Source of the DNA: Cycas panzhihuaensis
Taxonomy: Eukaryota > Cycadophyta
Assembly: GCA_023213395.1 (NCBI GenBank)
Contig: CM041465.1
Coordinates: 178,753,741 to 178,817,740 of the forward strand
Direction: 5' to 3'
Length of the DNA: 64,000 nt
The notes below the pieces were generated by a model. That model was not told the DNA's origin. It saw only the letters and a program-made list of their open reading frames with translations, and made no database searches. Positions 13,001 to 23,645 of the stretch are shown piece by piece. The translations under genes were made by a program, and so were the position numbers. Numbering within the stretch: the stretch's first letter is position 1; each line of letters opens with the position of its first letter.

Positions 13001-14551
13001 TGTGAGTATATACAACTTGGCCAATGATGTAGATAATATAAGGGATTTAACACATAATTAATGAAATGTTTCAAGTGATCATCCTAAAATCTACTACTCC
13101 TCAAAAGCACATTCTAATCCTGTGCCTATATTGATGCATACTCTTGCATGAACCAAAACTGTAAACCCAACTCTTACATAACTATAAATTATCACCTGAA
13201 CTTCAAAATAAGTAAAAGTTACTAAAATACTCTTAATTAACATCTTTTTTACTACTTAACTAATTTCTTTTATAATTTAAACTTAAGCATGAACAAAAAT
13301 TACTTTTGTCATATATTGCATGACATAGAGCTCCTTAATCCCTTTGAAATAAGTAATTCTATATTTATATCTCTCATTGGTGCTAATAGTTAATCACATT
13401 GATTAGCATTGACTATGACTTATTTTTTCATATTTAAGTCGATTTGATAACCCAAAACTATGGATAAGCCAATGATTTTGGTATGCTAGTATAGTTTAGG
13501 CTTTTATGAGCCCTCTCCCTACATTTATTTATTTTTTTATAAATATGGCCTTATTTTTCATTCTAAAAGGAGAAAATAAAAAAAGAGAGATTATGTAGCC
13601 CAAATTTAAATTGAAGCTCATTGCTAATAAGAAAGTGTCGGAGTTTATATTTTGAGAATTACAAATGAGGACTACACACTTTCTAGTGCTTCCATAGAGT
13701 GTGTTAATAAGATATTTATGTACCTCCATGCTCTATTACTTTTCATTACTTAATTTGGTGAGATTTATTTCATTTTATCATTCATAGTTAGTTTCTTTTT
13801 TAATGTTTCTCTATATTCTTCAACATTTCCTTCTCCACTCATATTTGTGAGTGAAAATTCTCTTTATTTATTTTCATCGTATCTAAGTTTATATAAAAAG
13901 TTTAAGATAATTATTGTAAATTTCAGATGATTTTGTTGTAATTTTCTAATGTAATTCAAGAATTTTATTTCCATTTTAATTTTGAATCTATAAAAAATAA
14001 TATTAAGACTTAATTTGGCCAATTAAGAAGATTATTAAAGATCTATGCTTTTTAGGGTGTAGATGACTAAATTTCAAAAAAATGATTATAAGTGTGAGAT
14101 GAATGAGGTTGTTTTATAATTTGTGAGTGGTTATACCACATGGTTTGGAGTAAAATTATAAAAAACTTAATTTTGACCTACTACTCATTGCTATTTACAT
14201 GGCCTAAAATCTACTACTAGAATTTCAAGTCACTATAAATTCTACTACAAATATTTGATTGACTTCAAATATTTTTTGACCAAGTGCATCTTAAAATCTA
14301 CTTTCTAACAAAAATGGTTTTATCTTAATTGGATATCAAGATAAAAAAAATTATAATCATTTTAGTAAAAGGTACTATTGTAGTCCTTAGAACTCTAAAA
14401 TTTGATCAACTTTAAAAAGGTATTACATAAGCTATAAGCATCAGAATTCAATTATGTTTGAAGTAATAGAAGCCTAATTCATTGGTATTCATAATGAATT
14501 ATCACACGATCATTTGATAAAGGACTATGATCAAGATTTTAAGTTGTATTA
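10001..14551. other. AT-rich unassigned sequence
   Basis: No gene or recognisable transposon domain was found. Around 10,137-10,560 there is an LTR-like arrangement (a TATTTAAGGCCC segment near 10,380 and an ACAATAAAG segment near 10,520), too weak to call. Open frames at 11,964-12,233 and 13,529-13,729 (both -) resemble no family known to me. The block ends at the target site of element A. Confidence 0.4.
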
Positions 14552-14556
14552 TAGGG
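14552..14556. repeat. Target site duplication TAGGG, left (element A)
   Basis: The same five bases occur at 31,094-31,098, directly outside the other LTR. This marks a complete, unrearranged insertion. Confidence 0.95.
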
Positions 14557-17095
14557 TGAAACGCTTCCTGCGGGGCGGCAATCCTACATCTAGCAAAGGG
14601 ATATAAAAACACCACACTGACTAGGCTAGGCAGCGAGGATCTCACCTCGCAGGACGTCCGTGCGCCGGAGCGCGGGTTTGGGGGCTGCAAGGTGCCTGGT
14701 TGCTTCCAGGTAGCCATGCAAAAACAAGGCCTTCCTACCCTTCGGATGGCCGGGAAGGAAAGGGAAACCTCGCGCGTTGCGACTTCCTAAGGTAATGAGA
14801 AGGCAACGAGGAGGGCAACAAATCTAACGTGCAATAGGTATGAAGCAAGGTGTGGCTGAGGGGTACAACATAAATGGGTTTTCTATTCCTATGTTATGTA
14901 AAGTAAAGAAATAGTGCGGGAAAGTAAATGTAAAGTAAAAGATTATTTTCCTTTTCCTTAATGCTTCCTTATCTTTGCTTATCTATTACAGTAAATGTAA
15001 AAAGACAAAAAAAGCGTAAAGAAAACACGAAAGAAATGCGAGGAATACCTGGATCTGGCGTTCGAGTAGAAACACAAATTCTCCTTCTGGGTTGCGCTCC
15101 TTCCTTCCTCCGTCCACGCATGTAATGTTGATCAACGATGGTGAAGGGGGTTCACTTACCTCCCCTTGAGCATGCAAGGACTAGATAAAATGAAAGGGCG
15201 AAAAAGGAACTCAAAACTAAAGTAGAGAAATACCATGTGGGAGCTGACCGGTAACGGGTTTGTCTTGTGCGCCACCTCCTCTAACGCGATCCTGCAAACA
15301 AGTGGAGAGAGCACCTTCCTCTCGGGAGAGAGAGGCTACAAAATCTGACAAAGATATATGTGTATGTATGCAAACGAAATCAACTAAGACAAATAATTTA
15401 AGCTATGCACCAGAACGTAGTAAAAATGAAACCAAGGTGTGCGAGAAGCATATACACTGTCATGCACCATAAAACATACTACACGGGACTGAGTATAGCC
15501 TCGAGATGGCTAACTCACCCACGGGAGGTCTCCATAGGGTTCAGGTAGGAAATGCTAGCGGGTAACAAGGTGGAGAAGGGTAGTGACAGGTTACCTATAC
15601 CAAGTGGAAAGCTCCAACCAAATCTCTTAGGCTTCCCTAGCTCCGTTCCCTAAGAAAACGCGGATGGTAAAGGGAGAGAGGATAAAGGACAGAACCCTTG
15701 GGGAGAAGGACGGCAATGGGGGACGGAACCCTGCCTATCTCCCTCAAACCCTCGTGTGGAACCCTTTACACCGGTTAACTCAGAAAAGGGTGAAAGAGAT
15801 AGCTTAGAGGGAATGGGTAGATCTCAAGGAAACACAGGAAAATACACCTAATCTAGGGCAAAACTATGGGGGAGCCACAACTAGCTAAGATCACCTTCAT
15901 TTAATAGCAAGGGAACTAGTAAAGAAAGTGGATGCAAGTGAGTGAAATGAGCTTGTAAGTAGAAAACAAGAACCAAGGAAAAAAGCACCAACAAGAAACA
16001 AGAAATACCTTGGATGAGAGGGGCATGCATGCATGCACCTGCCACTTGGAGCAGTAGTAACAAACAATGTCTAGGGGCTGGTTTTGAGTGATTTCTACAA
16101 GAGAGTAGATGGGAGAAGCTCCATGCAAGTTGGGAGCTGAAAGTTGATCTTTGGAGAAGCCTTTTTAGTGAAGAAATCCCTTGGATCCTTGAGCACTTGT
16201 AAGGGAGAGTGGAGCTTGTTGTGGAGAACGGTAGGGGGCAGCAATGGCCCTGCAACTCTAGCTTATGGCAGCCCACTACACCTCTGTCCAACTGCTGTAT
16301 ATGAAGTTCTCTGATTTCTGTCTTTTCCTTGTGTGTTTTTTGTGGAGAGTTTTTCTTAGAAGTCTTGGAAAATGAGCTCAAGAATGATGCAAATGAAAGA
16401 AAAAAAGGTTTTTATCTCTTGTTCACAGTAAGTGAACGTTGGGGGCATTGGGGCGCCTCCAATCGTACGGAGCCACGCGGTAGTTCCGTGAAAAAATGCG
16501 GAAACTGTCGCATGGTTCTCTTTTTTAAATTTCAAATAGTTGTCTGTGACAAACTCTGCATGCTGCAAATTCTGCGGTACCGCTTAGTTTACCACGGTAT
16601 CAACCTAAAATTAAAAAAGAGAAAAAAAAAAAATAGAAAAATCAGGTTTTGAGGTAAGAACAAAGACTAAACATGAATTACATCAGTTGGGGGAAGGCCC
16701 AGGCAGTGGGCAAGTACCCAAAACAATGCAAAGAGCCCTAACTAAGGGTTAAACTGGACTTAGGAAGGACTGCAACATACGCGACATGTTGTAACAAGAA
16801 CAAACAAGCTGGCAGAAATAATCCCAGGAAACTGTGGAGACATCATGGGTGGCTGTACGCCATACGGGGTGTCACATTCGCTGAGGAATGCCCCCGCTGT
16901 GAGTCGTCATAGGCTGAAGTCGTGCCATTAGGCACATGCATTATGAGGAAGCAGACAAACAAATGCATGTAGGCAGGCATATGCCAATCAAACTACTCTA
17001 AATTACCTTAATTAACATAGGTAAGAAAAGTAAGAACATATACCTGAACAAACCTGTGTCGATGCGTCTCGAGTCCATTCCCGATGGTGGAAACA
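14557..17095 (-). mobile_element. 3' LTR of element A
   Basis: A 2,539-bp direct repeat of 28,552-31,093. On the + strand it starts TGAAACGCTTCC and ends GGAAACA. The terminal stem CCCAG-CTA-CTGGG present in the other LTR and in both B LTRs is altered here to CCACCATCGGG (element sense). One GCGGTACCGC palindrome lies at 16,574-16,583. Frames such as 15,881-16,381 (-) are not conserved in frame with the B LTR and are taken as non-coding. Confidence 0.95.
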
Positions 17096-17108
17096 CTACC
17101 CCTTAGCG
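17096..17108 (-). promoter_or_regulatory. Polypurine tract of element A
   Basis: Read on the - strand this is a purine-rich ACGCTAAGGGGTAG next to the LTR TGTTTCC. It is less regular than CCAAGGGGGCAG of element B, which suggests mutation or a variant tract. Confidence 0.7.
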
Positions 17109-17463
17109 TGAGCCTCACTGATTGGAAGCATAATGTGATGGCGAATGCTGTCAATCAAAGATATGAGTAGCACATGCATATATACATAAAACAATAAAGA
17201 GCGGCACGTGGACCAAGGGTGTAGGCGAGTGTCACTGTGGAACGCATGGACAGGGGAGACGGAGGTGAGGACAACGTAGGGGCTGCATGCGTGTTGCCTA
17301 AACATCGACCTGAAACTGAAATAAGCAGTAAAATGGGATGCCCCTGTTGCCAAGGTGTAACGTGAAGTAAGAGGGCATCCAACAAAGTAGAGCAGGTACA
17401 TCTAACTAACAGCAACTGGAGGCTTGGGCACGGGCCAGCCAGGCGAGCCTCAAGGGTGGTCGT
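17109..17463. other. Spacer between extra RNase H and 3' LTR
   Basis: Matches 50,530-50,888 of element B. Overlapping frames on the - strand (17,096-17,401, 17,155-17,415) are not obviously conserved, and no domain is recognised. Confidence 0.4.
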
Positions 17464-17868
17464 CTAGAAGAGGGAGGCGACGCTCAAGGATGAGGCAGAT
17501 GAGGCTGTCAGCCTCAGCGTTGAGGTGCCTCGGGATATGCTGGATATCCACTGACGAGAAACAAGCCAGAAGAGACACAGCGGGGCAAGGGTTCTCAAGT
17601 GAGGGCATCGCATCTGGTAAACCTGGGTGAGATGGGACACCACAACCTGAGAATCATAAAACAACACAATAGAACCGCGATGGAAATGGAGAGCATCAGT
17701 AAGGACTTCAATAACGACCGTGTACTCGGCTTCGTTATTGGTAGCCTCAGGAAGAAAGACTCTGGAATGCAAGTAATCATGTCCGGAGGGACTGCGAACA
17801 ATCCACGCAGCGGCGGAAGGTCCGGGGTTGCTGCGACTTCCACCATCGGTAAAGATGAGAAGAGACAT
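17464..17868 (-). pseudogene. Extra RNase H (aRNH) of element A, frameshifted
   Basis: A separate RNase H after integrase, as in many Tat-branch elements. RNase H removes the RNA strand of RNA/DNA hybrids during reverse transcription. The N-terminal two thirds are intact: FTDGGSRSNPGP with the first catalytic Asp, ATNNEAEY with the catalytic Glu, and FYDSQVV with the next Asp. After PHLRTL the frame differs from element B, where the sequence runs into an HIPRHLN segment typical of the family C-terminus, so a frameshift has removed the end. The start at 17,868 matches the start of the B copy. Confidence 0.85.
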
Positions 17869-18392
17869 GACTTGGTACTAGGCTCTGGCAGTAAACAAGT
17901 AGCGACGCAAGCAAAAACAAGGAATTGAATAGCAAGCATGAAGCGGGCTAAGAAGGGTAGGAGGACCTAGCAATGAGGTTACCTGAAAACGCGAGCAAGC
18001 AATCCGGCCAATGACTGAGAGTGGGTAGAGAAAAGACATCCTAGAGTCCCAAAGGTTGCTTTGGGAAGCCAAAATATACCCCCAAACGGGGGGGGGGGGG
18101 CATTTCCTTTGGGGACCCCAGGGGTGAACAAGGGGTGCAAAAATGGGTCCAGGGCGGCGAAATGAGCCAAACGAGTATAAACTCGGGCATGCAGGGCGGC
18201 GTGCAAGCAGTGCAAAAGGGCCCTGCCAAGAGTGCAGAAATGAGGCGCCATAAATGCTTCTACAAGAGGAGGCAGGAAGGGCATCCATAAAACACAATGG
18301 GCAACCGGGCTAGAAGGCAAAGACTATCAGAGGGACGAGATGGTCCCAACGACTGTCACGAGCCGAAGCGAAGAAGTGCCACCGGCCCACTT
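17869..18392. other. Spacer upstream of antisense promoter
   Basis: Lies between the divergent starts of the extra RNase H (-) and the antisense gene (+). It contains a run of 13 G near 18,090-18,102. Overlapping - strand frames (17,878-18,297, 17,979-18,320) show no recognisable domain. The counterpart in B is 49,594-50,121. Confidence 0.4.
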
Positions 18393-18401
18393 TATATAAG
18401 G
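18393..18401 (+). promoter_or_regulatory. TATA box of antisense PMD gene, element A
   Basis: TATATAAGG followed by AAAACTAATGAAAATTGGATTC. Element B has the same nine bases with a near-identical downstream sequence on its antisense strand (49,593-49,585). It lies 71 bp before the proposed start codon, the same in both copies. A start of transcription about 30 bp downstream would leave a short leader. This indicates a Pol II promoter independent of the LTR; expression is not shown. Confidence 0.65.
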
Positions 18402-18463
18402 AAAACTAATGAAAATTGGATTCATTTTCACCGGCTCTCGTGCGAAACCAGAGCCTCTTCGTT

Positions 18464-20974
18464 ATGACGCAGAGCGCTACCCAATTTCAGAGGCACGCAG
18501 GGGACGATCCGACCGTCAGATTCGAGCGAGGAGACAGTCATCACGATCCCAGAGGCGAGATGGTGACAGTCAGGCCAGATTCAGTGAGTGGATCCAACGT
18601 AACCTTCGTCATTTCAAAATTTGAAGTTTATTGCTTTCTAGTTAAATTTTTAATGCTTTTTATGCCCCTTATGGGCGGTTAGAAGCCTCTCGGAGTCCGA
18701 ATTGGACCCAGAAAGAGGCGGGGACCTGGGCATTAGGCAGCCCTGGTCCCGGCGGGCCCCACGGGGGGTCCACCACAAAAATTTCTGATTTTCTGGGCTA
18801 AAAACCCCCTTTTTAAGGGGGTCACCGGCGGTACCGCGGCCAAGATCGCGGCACCGCGATCTTGGCTGCGGTATCGCTGGAGAGGAGCCATCGCCGCGGG
18901 ACCCGCTCCAAATTTAGCGGTACCGCTGAATTTGGAGCGGTGCGCAGGCAGAACATCAGAAAAAATAAACAAGGGGCCAAACAGCCCCTGAAAACCAGAA
19001 AAGACAACCAGACAAGCAGCTAGGAGCCTAGAGGACTGCTAGGAGACTAACTTTGACTGACTTTGATGAATGCAGGCGATTCTGGCGGTGGATAATCGCA
19101 GCGTCGGCATGCCCATCTGAGTTACACAGAGATGGCGGCGAGAGGAGGAGAGGACGACCCTGGAGAGATGCGGCTGTCTGAGGCCACGAAGACCCCCCAA
19201 TTCGCATCAGATCAGCGGCTCCTAGTGGACATAGTGTCGCACTGGGACAGGAGGAGGTACGTCTTTCACTTGCCTCACATAGGAGATATTACTATCACCC
19301 CGGAGGATATTAGACGGATCCTAGGGGTGCCAGCGACAGGGAGACCCGTGAGACTAAGGACGATGCCTAGCACCAAGGCAGCACACAGGGAGGCGGCTCA
19401 GTTCCTCATGGGGGCGGGAGCAGGTGGCGTGAGGGAGCTCCCCTCCAGACAGTTCCCATGTCAGGGATTCCTCGGGTGAGGAAGCTCATCCTACTATGCA
19501 TTCTGTTCTGGATTTCCCAGAAACAGAACTACAGGGAGATTCCAAGAGGATGGGTGGATGCAACGCGCCGGTGTGAGGCCGACGAGAGGATGGACTGGGC
19601 CACTCTAGTTGCGGCGAACCTCGTCACCCAACTAGATACCATCAGGGGATCAGGCCGAAGAGGATTTTCTTATAGCACGTTGCTGCAGTGCTGGTTTTTT
19701 TATCATTTTGCGGCAGTGGCACCAGCAGGGGGGCCATTCCCCATAGCGAGGTGGGCCCCGATGGTCCACAGGTGGCAGACGAGATTCTGAGGGACAGAGG
19801 ACTAGGCCCATGTCCGTCGGTCGGTCGATGCGACATCACTCGACCTCCTCACTCTGACAGATTACATAGCAGACCCATACAGAGTAGTGAGGTGAGGGAG
19901 TGATGACAGAGCAGGAGGAGCAGGAGCACCCATCGATGACATCGATGACGATGATGACGATGGAGGCGATGATAGCGATGACGGGGGAGATGGGGCCGGC
20001 CCATCATGACCTGCGAGGGAGGCAGGTCCATCACAGCCATCAGGAGCTCCTGAGACGAGCAGGGCAGCCGAGACCGGGGGCCTTGAGCTACGGATCGTGA
20101 GGAGATTCGGAGAGGCGAGGGTCGAGCCGATCCTCACTGAGAGGCAGAGGCAGAGGATGCATTTGAGGATGAGGTACCAGCAGCTGGCCGAGAGCTAGGA
20201 GAGGGGGACGTCGCTCGAGCAGAGGATCCGGTGGCCACGGCAGGTGAGACCTAACCGTTTCCTTAGTCATTTGACATCTAGATAGATTTTGATTTCATTT
20301 TATGATATACATTGAGGATACACACTGACACATGGCATGTTGCCTTGGTAGGAGTAGCAGAGGTCCAGTGGCTGATCGAGGCCATGGTGAGGGAGTTGTT
20401 CCCTCAGGTCTACGCAGAGGGGCAACCACCCATCCAGGTGTAGGACGTGCCCAGATCGACGGGAGCCTACATGCAGGCATTCGTCCCATTGGTGAGAGCG
20501 AGAGACATCTGGGCTGCAGAGACCCAGGAGCACATGGCATTCCGGGGGCAGCTACAGCGAGAGCTCGACGTGACCAGGGGCGAGCGAGATGAGCTGCATG
20601 GATGGATCCAGCCCTTGGAGGCATAGAGTGAGCCAGGAGGAGATGTAGGGAGCAGCACTCGCCTAGAAGTCCCAGATGAGCGCCTTAAGGTGTCGGAGGA
20701 GAAGTTCAGAGCTATAGAGGAGGGACTCTGAGGCGAGAGGGATCGCATCCAGTCACTTCTGACCCAGATGGTGGCGCAGATGGTCTCAAGGTCGAGCAGG
20801 AGCTGGACACACACACATACCACGGCTACGACCCCGAGGCGGCCTCGAGACGAGGAGAGCGAGGTTGGCAGCTCACGGAGGCCCAAGAGGAGCCTCGCAG
20901 GGATGTGGTCCCCAGGAGAGGGGTCACACAGACCAGGAGATGGGACCCTGTGGTCCAGACGGATAGTAGACTAG
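18464..20974 (+). pseudogene. Antisense three-exon PMD-like gene of element A
   Basis: Proposed exons are 18,464-18,583 (40 codons from ATG), 19,076-20,243 and 20,352-20,974. Intron 1 (492 bp) runs from GTGAGT to TGCAG and intron 2 (108 bp) from GTGAGA to GGTAG; both joins keep the frame. Exon 2 encodes a plant-mobile-domain-like core (FASDQRLLVDIVSHW, FHLPHIGDITIT, ILGVPATGRPV, FSYSTLLQCWF, then a VHRWQ segment) and a D-rich hinge near 19,935-19,990. Exon 3 encodes a charged, likely coiled-coil region and a basic SSRRPKRSLAG tail. PMD proteins in plants (MAIN/MAIL type) are nuclear and linked to transposon silencing; the role here is unknown. Exon 2 has several frameshifts (for example near 19,470 and after 19,790), so this copy is probably inactive. 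Confidence 0.75.
18829..18939. repeat. Paired palindromes in intron 1 of the antisense gene
   Basis: Two inverted repeats. At 18,829-18,878, GGCCAAGATCGCGG faces CCGCGATCTTGGC, flanked by GCGGTACCGC and GCGGTATCGC. At 18,904-18,939, a 36-bp near-perfect palindrome with arms CGCTCCAAATTTAGCGGT is centred on GGTACC. The second is conserved at 49,050-49,085 in element B. Both lie within the proposed intron 1. Confidence 0.85.
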
Positions 20975-21549
20975 GAGATAGATATGTATGATTTTGACGG
21001 GAAAGCGCGGGCCTCCAGGGGGTCATATGTAGACTCACATGATTGTACTCCCCCTGCAAGGATCCCGGCTTCCCACATACACGGTGTACTATGACATTTT
21101 GATATATATATATACATGGGGTAATTGGAACCCCATTTTGACATGAAATGGTGTGTATCATGTATGATAGAGGTAGCATGTATAGTTTACTTTTGTAAAT
21201 AAATATTTTGTATGTTACAAATATGTAAATATGTCGTAAATGAAAATATGTAAGTATGTTAATATGTTGTAAATGCACGCATGTGTTTCCTTCCATGTAT
21301 AGCCATATGTCTAACAGGAACACACACATCCACCGTAGTGAGGTGAGGGAGAGGTGTGAGGTTAGGAATATAGCGACATGCACGTCCACTGGGAGCATAG
21401 CGGAATATGCGAAGAAGCAGCGAGGCACGAGAGGAGTGATGATACTGCGGCGTCGTCCTAGTCGGGGGATGCCCAAATAGGAGGACCAAGGTTCTCGAGA
21501 GCATACGGGAACGGGTTCCGTGGGAGGAACCAGGAAGAAGAAGAAGAAG
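20975..21549. other. Spacer with AT microsatellite
   Basis: Non-coding sequence between the antisense gene and the 85-bp repeat, with a short (TA)n run near 21,100-21,113. The region matches 46,390-46,968 of element B. Frames such as 20,826-21,476 (-) are not conserved in sequence with B. Confidence 0.5.
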
Positions 21550-21720
21550 CCACCTTAAGTGGCCATTCTACCCGTGGTTGGGAAGAATGGGAACAGCCTA
21601 AGATGGTAGTTTAGGCTCATTTCGGAGCAAGAATCCATCTTAAATTGCCATTCAACCCGTGGTTGGGAGGAATGGGAACAATTTAAAATGGTAGTTTAAG
21701 CTCGTTTCGGAGCCTGGCGA
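21550..21720 (-). repeat. 85-bp tandem repeat, two copies (element A)
   Basis: CCACCTTAAGTGGCCATTC at 21,550 and CCATCTTAAATTGCCATTC at 21,635 start two similar units with an 85-bp period. Element B has two units of the same period at 46,223-46,392. It lies just downstream of integrase. Amplified tandem repeats after pol are known in Retand-type elements. Confidence 0.85.
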
Positions 21721-21753
21721 AGAAAAGAGCTGAAAGATCATGCGTAAAATTTC

Positions 21754-22745
21754 TTAAGGAACTTTCCATTGACCGCTTTTTCGAATTCCAAGCCATCTAA
21801 AGTGGCAATCCTGTCTTGTGAGATTATCGAGACTTTCGAGAACGACGAAGGGGCCTACCCATTTGGGCTCGAACTTGGCCAAGCGGTCGTAAAGATACTC
21901 TAATTTGAGGACGTGGTCCCCAGGACACAAAGGACGAGCACGGAGACGTTTGTCGTGTGTCCTTTGCAAACGGGCTTTCGCAGCGAGGTTTGCTTGATAA
22001 GCCGCTAAGCGCTTCTCATCCAGGGCTTCGAGGTCCAGGAGGCGAGCCTGGCGAATAGACTCCTCGTGGATGAAGCCTCGAAGGGAGACCTGAAGAGAAG
22101 GGATCTCCACTTCCAATGGGATTATCACCTCAGTTCCGTAAACTAACGAGAATGGGGTCATCCCGGTAGCCGTCCGGATAGAGGTACGGTAAGCCCATAG
22201 GGCGGAAGGGAGCTGGATATGCCAGTCTCTTTGAGACTGGGCAACGATTTTCTTCAAGATGCCAATGAGCATTTTGTTAAAAGATTCAATTTACCCGTTG
22301 GCTTGGGGGTAATAAGGGGATGACGTCTTGTGCGAGATTTTGAATTTCTCGCAATTAGCCCATTTCATATTACGGAAGAGTCCCATTGTCCGTAATTAGG
22401 ATGTCCGGAATTAAAACGACAGATAATATCTTGGTGAGCGAAGGTGGCTATCGTCTTGCCAGGGGTAGTGGACAGGGGGACTGCCTCTGCCCATTTAGTA
22501 AAGTATTCGTTAGCGGTCAGGATATATTTATGCTGTGCGGAAGATGGCGGTGATATAGCCCCAATGAGGTCTAAACCCGATTGGGAAAAAGGCCACGGAG
22601 ATACGATAGGGTACAACGCCTCGGAGGGTATATGGGAAACGTTGGCGTGCTCCTGACAACGCCGACATCTAAGGGCACAAGTGTGGGCGTCCTTGAATAA
22701 GGACAGCCAGTAGTAGCCCATACAGAGGATCGTTTGGGCAATGGA
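21754..22745 (-). pseudogene. Integrase of element A (core and C-terminal part)
   Basis: Joins element DNA to the host chromosome. On the - strand the C-x2-C part of the zinc-binding domain (CALRCRRC) leads into the catalytic core. The first Asp is in GLDLIGAI. The segment with the second Asp is in another frame because of an indel near 22,385. The Glu segment (YYPQANG..IESFNK) keeps its Glu, but the preceding Gln codon is a stop. The 172-aa C-terminal frame (22,272-21,754) carries KWVGPFVV, the GPF/Y-type module. After that the frame differs from B, so another shift near 21,810 removed the natural end. Confidence 0.9.
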
Positions 22746-23612
22746 TTAGCCCCCAAAATGGCCCCCACAAATGCCATGGTGGCATTCGCGGAGTATTTGG
22801 TCTGCTTCGTCAGGAGCGACGCAGCGAAGCAGGATCCTATCGAAAGATCTCTTGTACAACACCCCATCCACGAGGAGGTGTTGCCTAGCAGTCACGCAGA
22901 TACACGACTTAACCTTATTGCTGGCTTCAGGGCGATATTCTTGCTGGGTCAGATATCGCACAATGTCACCATACCACACGCTGTCGGCGAGTGGGTGAGG
23001 GGAAGCATCTTGGATGGTCATGATGAGCTTGTCTGGGAAAGAGTCGTCAACGGGAATGTCGCTCGCATTGGGAATGGCAGCATCGGCCAACTGTTCCACT
23101 ACTATCATTCCCTTCTTCGACTTCCTATTGACGACTTGCAAGTCGAATTCTTGAAGCAGGACGGCCCAACGGCCCGCCTTACTTGTCAAATATGAGCGGG
23201 TAAGCAAGTAACGCAAGGGATCAGATTGGACGATCAGCTTGGTCGTATTACCAAGCAAGTAATGCCAAAATTTCTTGGTCGCGTGGACCAAGAAGAGGCA
23301 TTCCTTTTCGGTGGGAGGATAGTTTAATTCAGCGGCAATAAGAGTGCGGCTGATGAAATAAATAGCCCTCTCAGTTCCCGAATCGTCCTCCTGTGTGAGC
23401 ATTGTACCTAGGGATTCGTCGGTTGCCGAGGTGTATAGGATGAAGGGCCTATCGAAGCGAGGAGGCTTCAGCGTAGGGGCGGAGACGAGAGCTTCCTTGA
23501 GCCTTACGAAGGCCTTTTGGGTCTTGTCCGACCAGACAAATGGGGCTCCTTTCTTCAATAGGTTTGTAAGAGGCTTGGCGTTTATGGTGAAATCTGCCAA
23601 AAAATGCCTCAA
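22746..23612 (-). CDS. RNase H and integrase N-terminus of element A pol
   Basis: A 288-aa open stretch of the polyprotein. Residues 1-40 are the RT/RNase H connection (FLADFTINAKPLTNLLKKG, PFVWSDKTQKAF). The RNase H follows, with ILYTSATDESLG, YFISRTL and EKECL. The C-terminal part holds DEADQILRECHHGICGGHFGG, the His-His part of the integrase zinc domain. This is a fragment of a once continuous gag-pol frame; the ATG at 23,612 is internal and should not be read as a true start. Confidence 0.9.
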   Translation of the reverse strand: MRHFLADFTINAKPLTNLLKKGAPFVWSDKTQKAFVRLKEALVSAPTLKPPRFDRPFILYTSATDESLGTMLTQEDDSGTERAIYFISRTLIAAELNYPPTEKECLFLVHATKKFWHYLLGNTTKLIVQSDPLRYLLTRSYLTSKAGRWAVLLQEFDLQVVNRKSKKGMIVVEQLADAAIPNASDIPVDDSFPDKLIMTIQDASPHPLADSVWYGDIVRYLTQQEYRPEASNKVKSCICVTARQHLLVDGVLYKRSFDRILLRCVAPDEADQILRECHHGICGGHFGG

Positions 23613-23645
23613 GAAACCGAGCCTGCCTAGAAACGACTTAATTTG

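Noticed and set aside
15881-16381. 166-aa open frame in the A LTR, with related frames at 29,890-30,285 and 51,698-52,030
   Set aside because: The best amino-acid agreement between A and B falls in a different frame from the longest ORF, and no domain is visible. It is better explained as LTR leader sequence.
17878-18297. Overlapping 113-139-aa frames on the - strand upstream of the antisense promoter
   Set aside because: The frames are not preserved clearly in the corresponding B region, and overlapping frames in GC-rich sequence arise by chance.
19935-20000. GAT-rich run as a simple microsatellite
   Set aside because: B and the relic encode an acidic hinge at the same place with different codons, so it is better read as coding low-complexity sequence.
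20826-21476. 216-aa frame on the - strand, sense to pol in A
   Set aside because: It runs through an AT microsatellite and the complement of PMD exon 3; B has no equivalent long frame, so it is a shadow.
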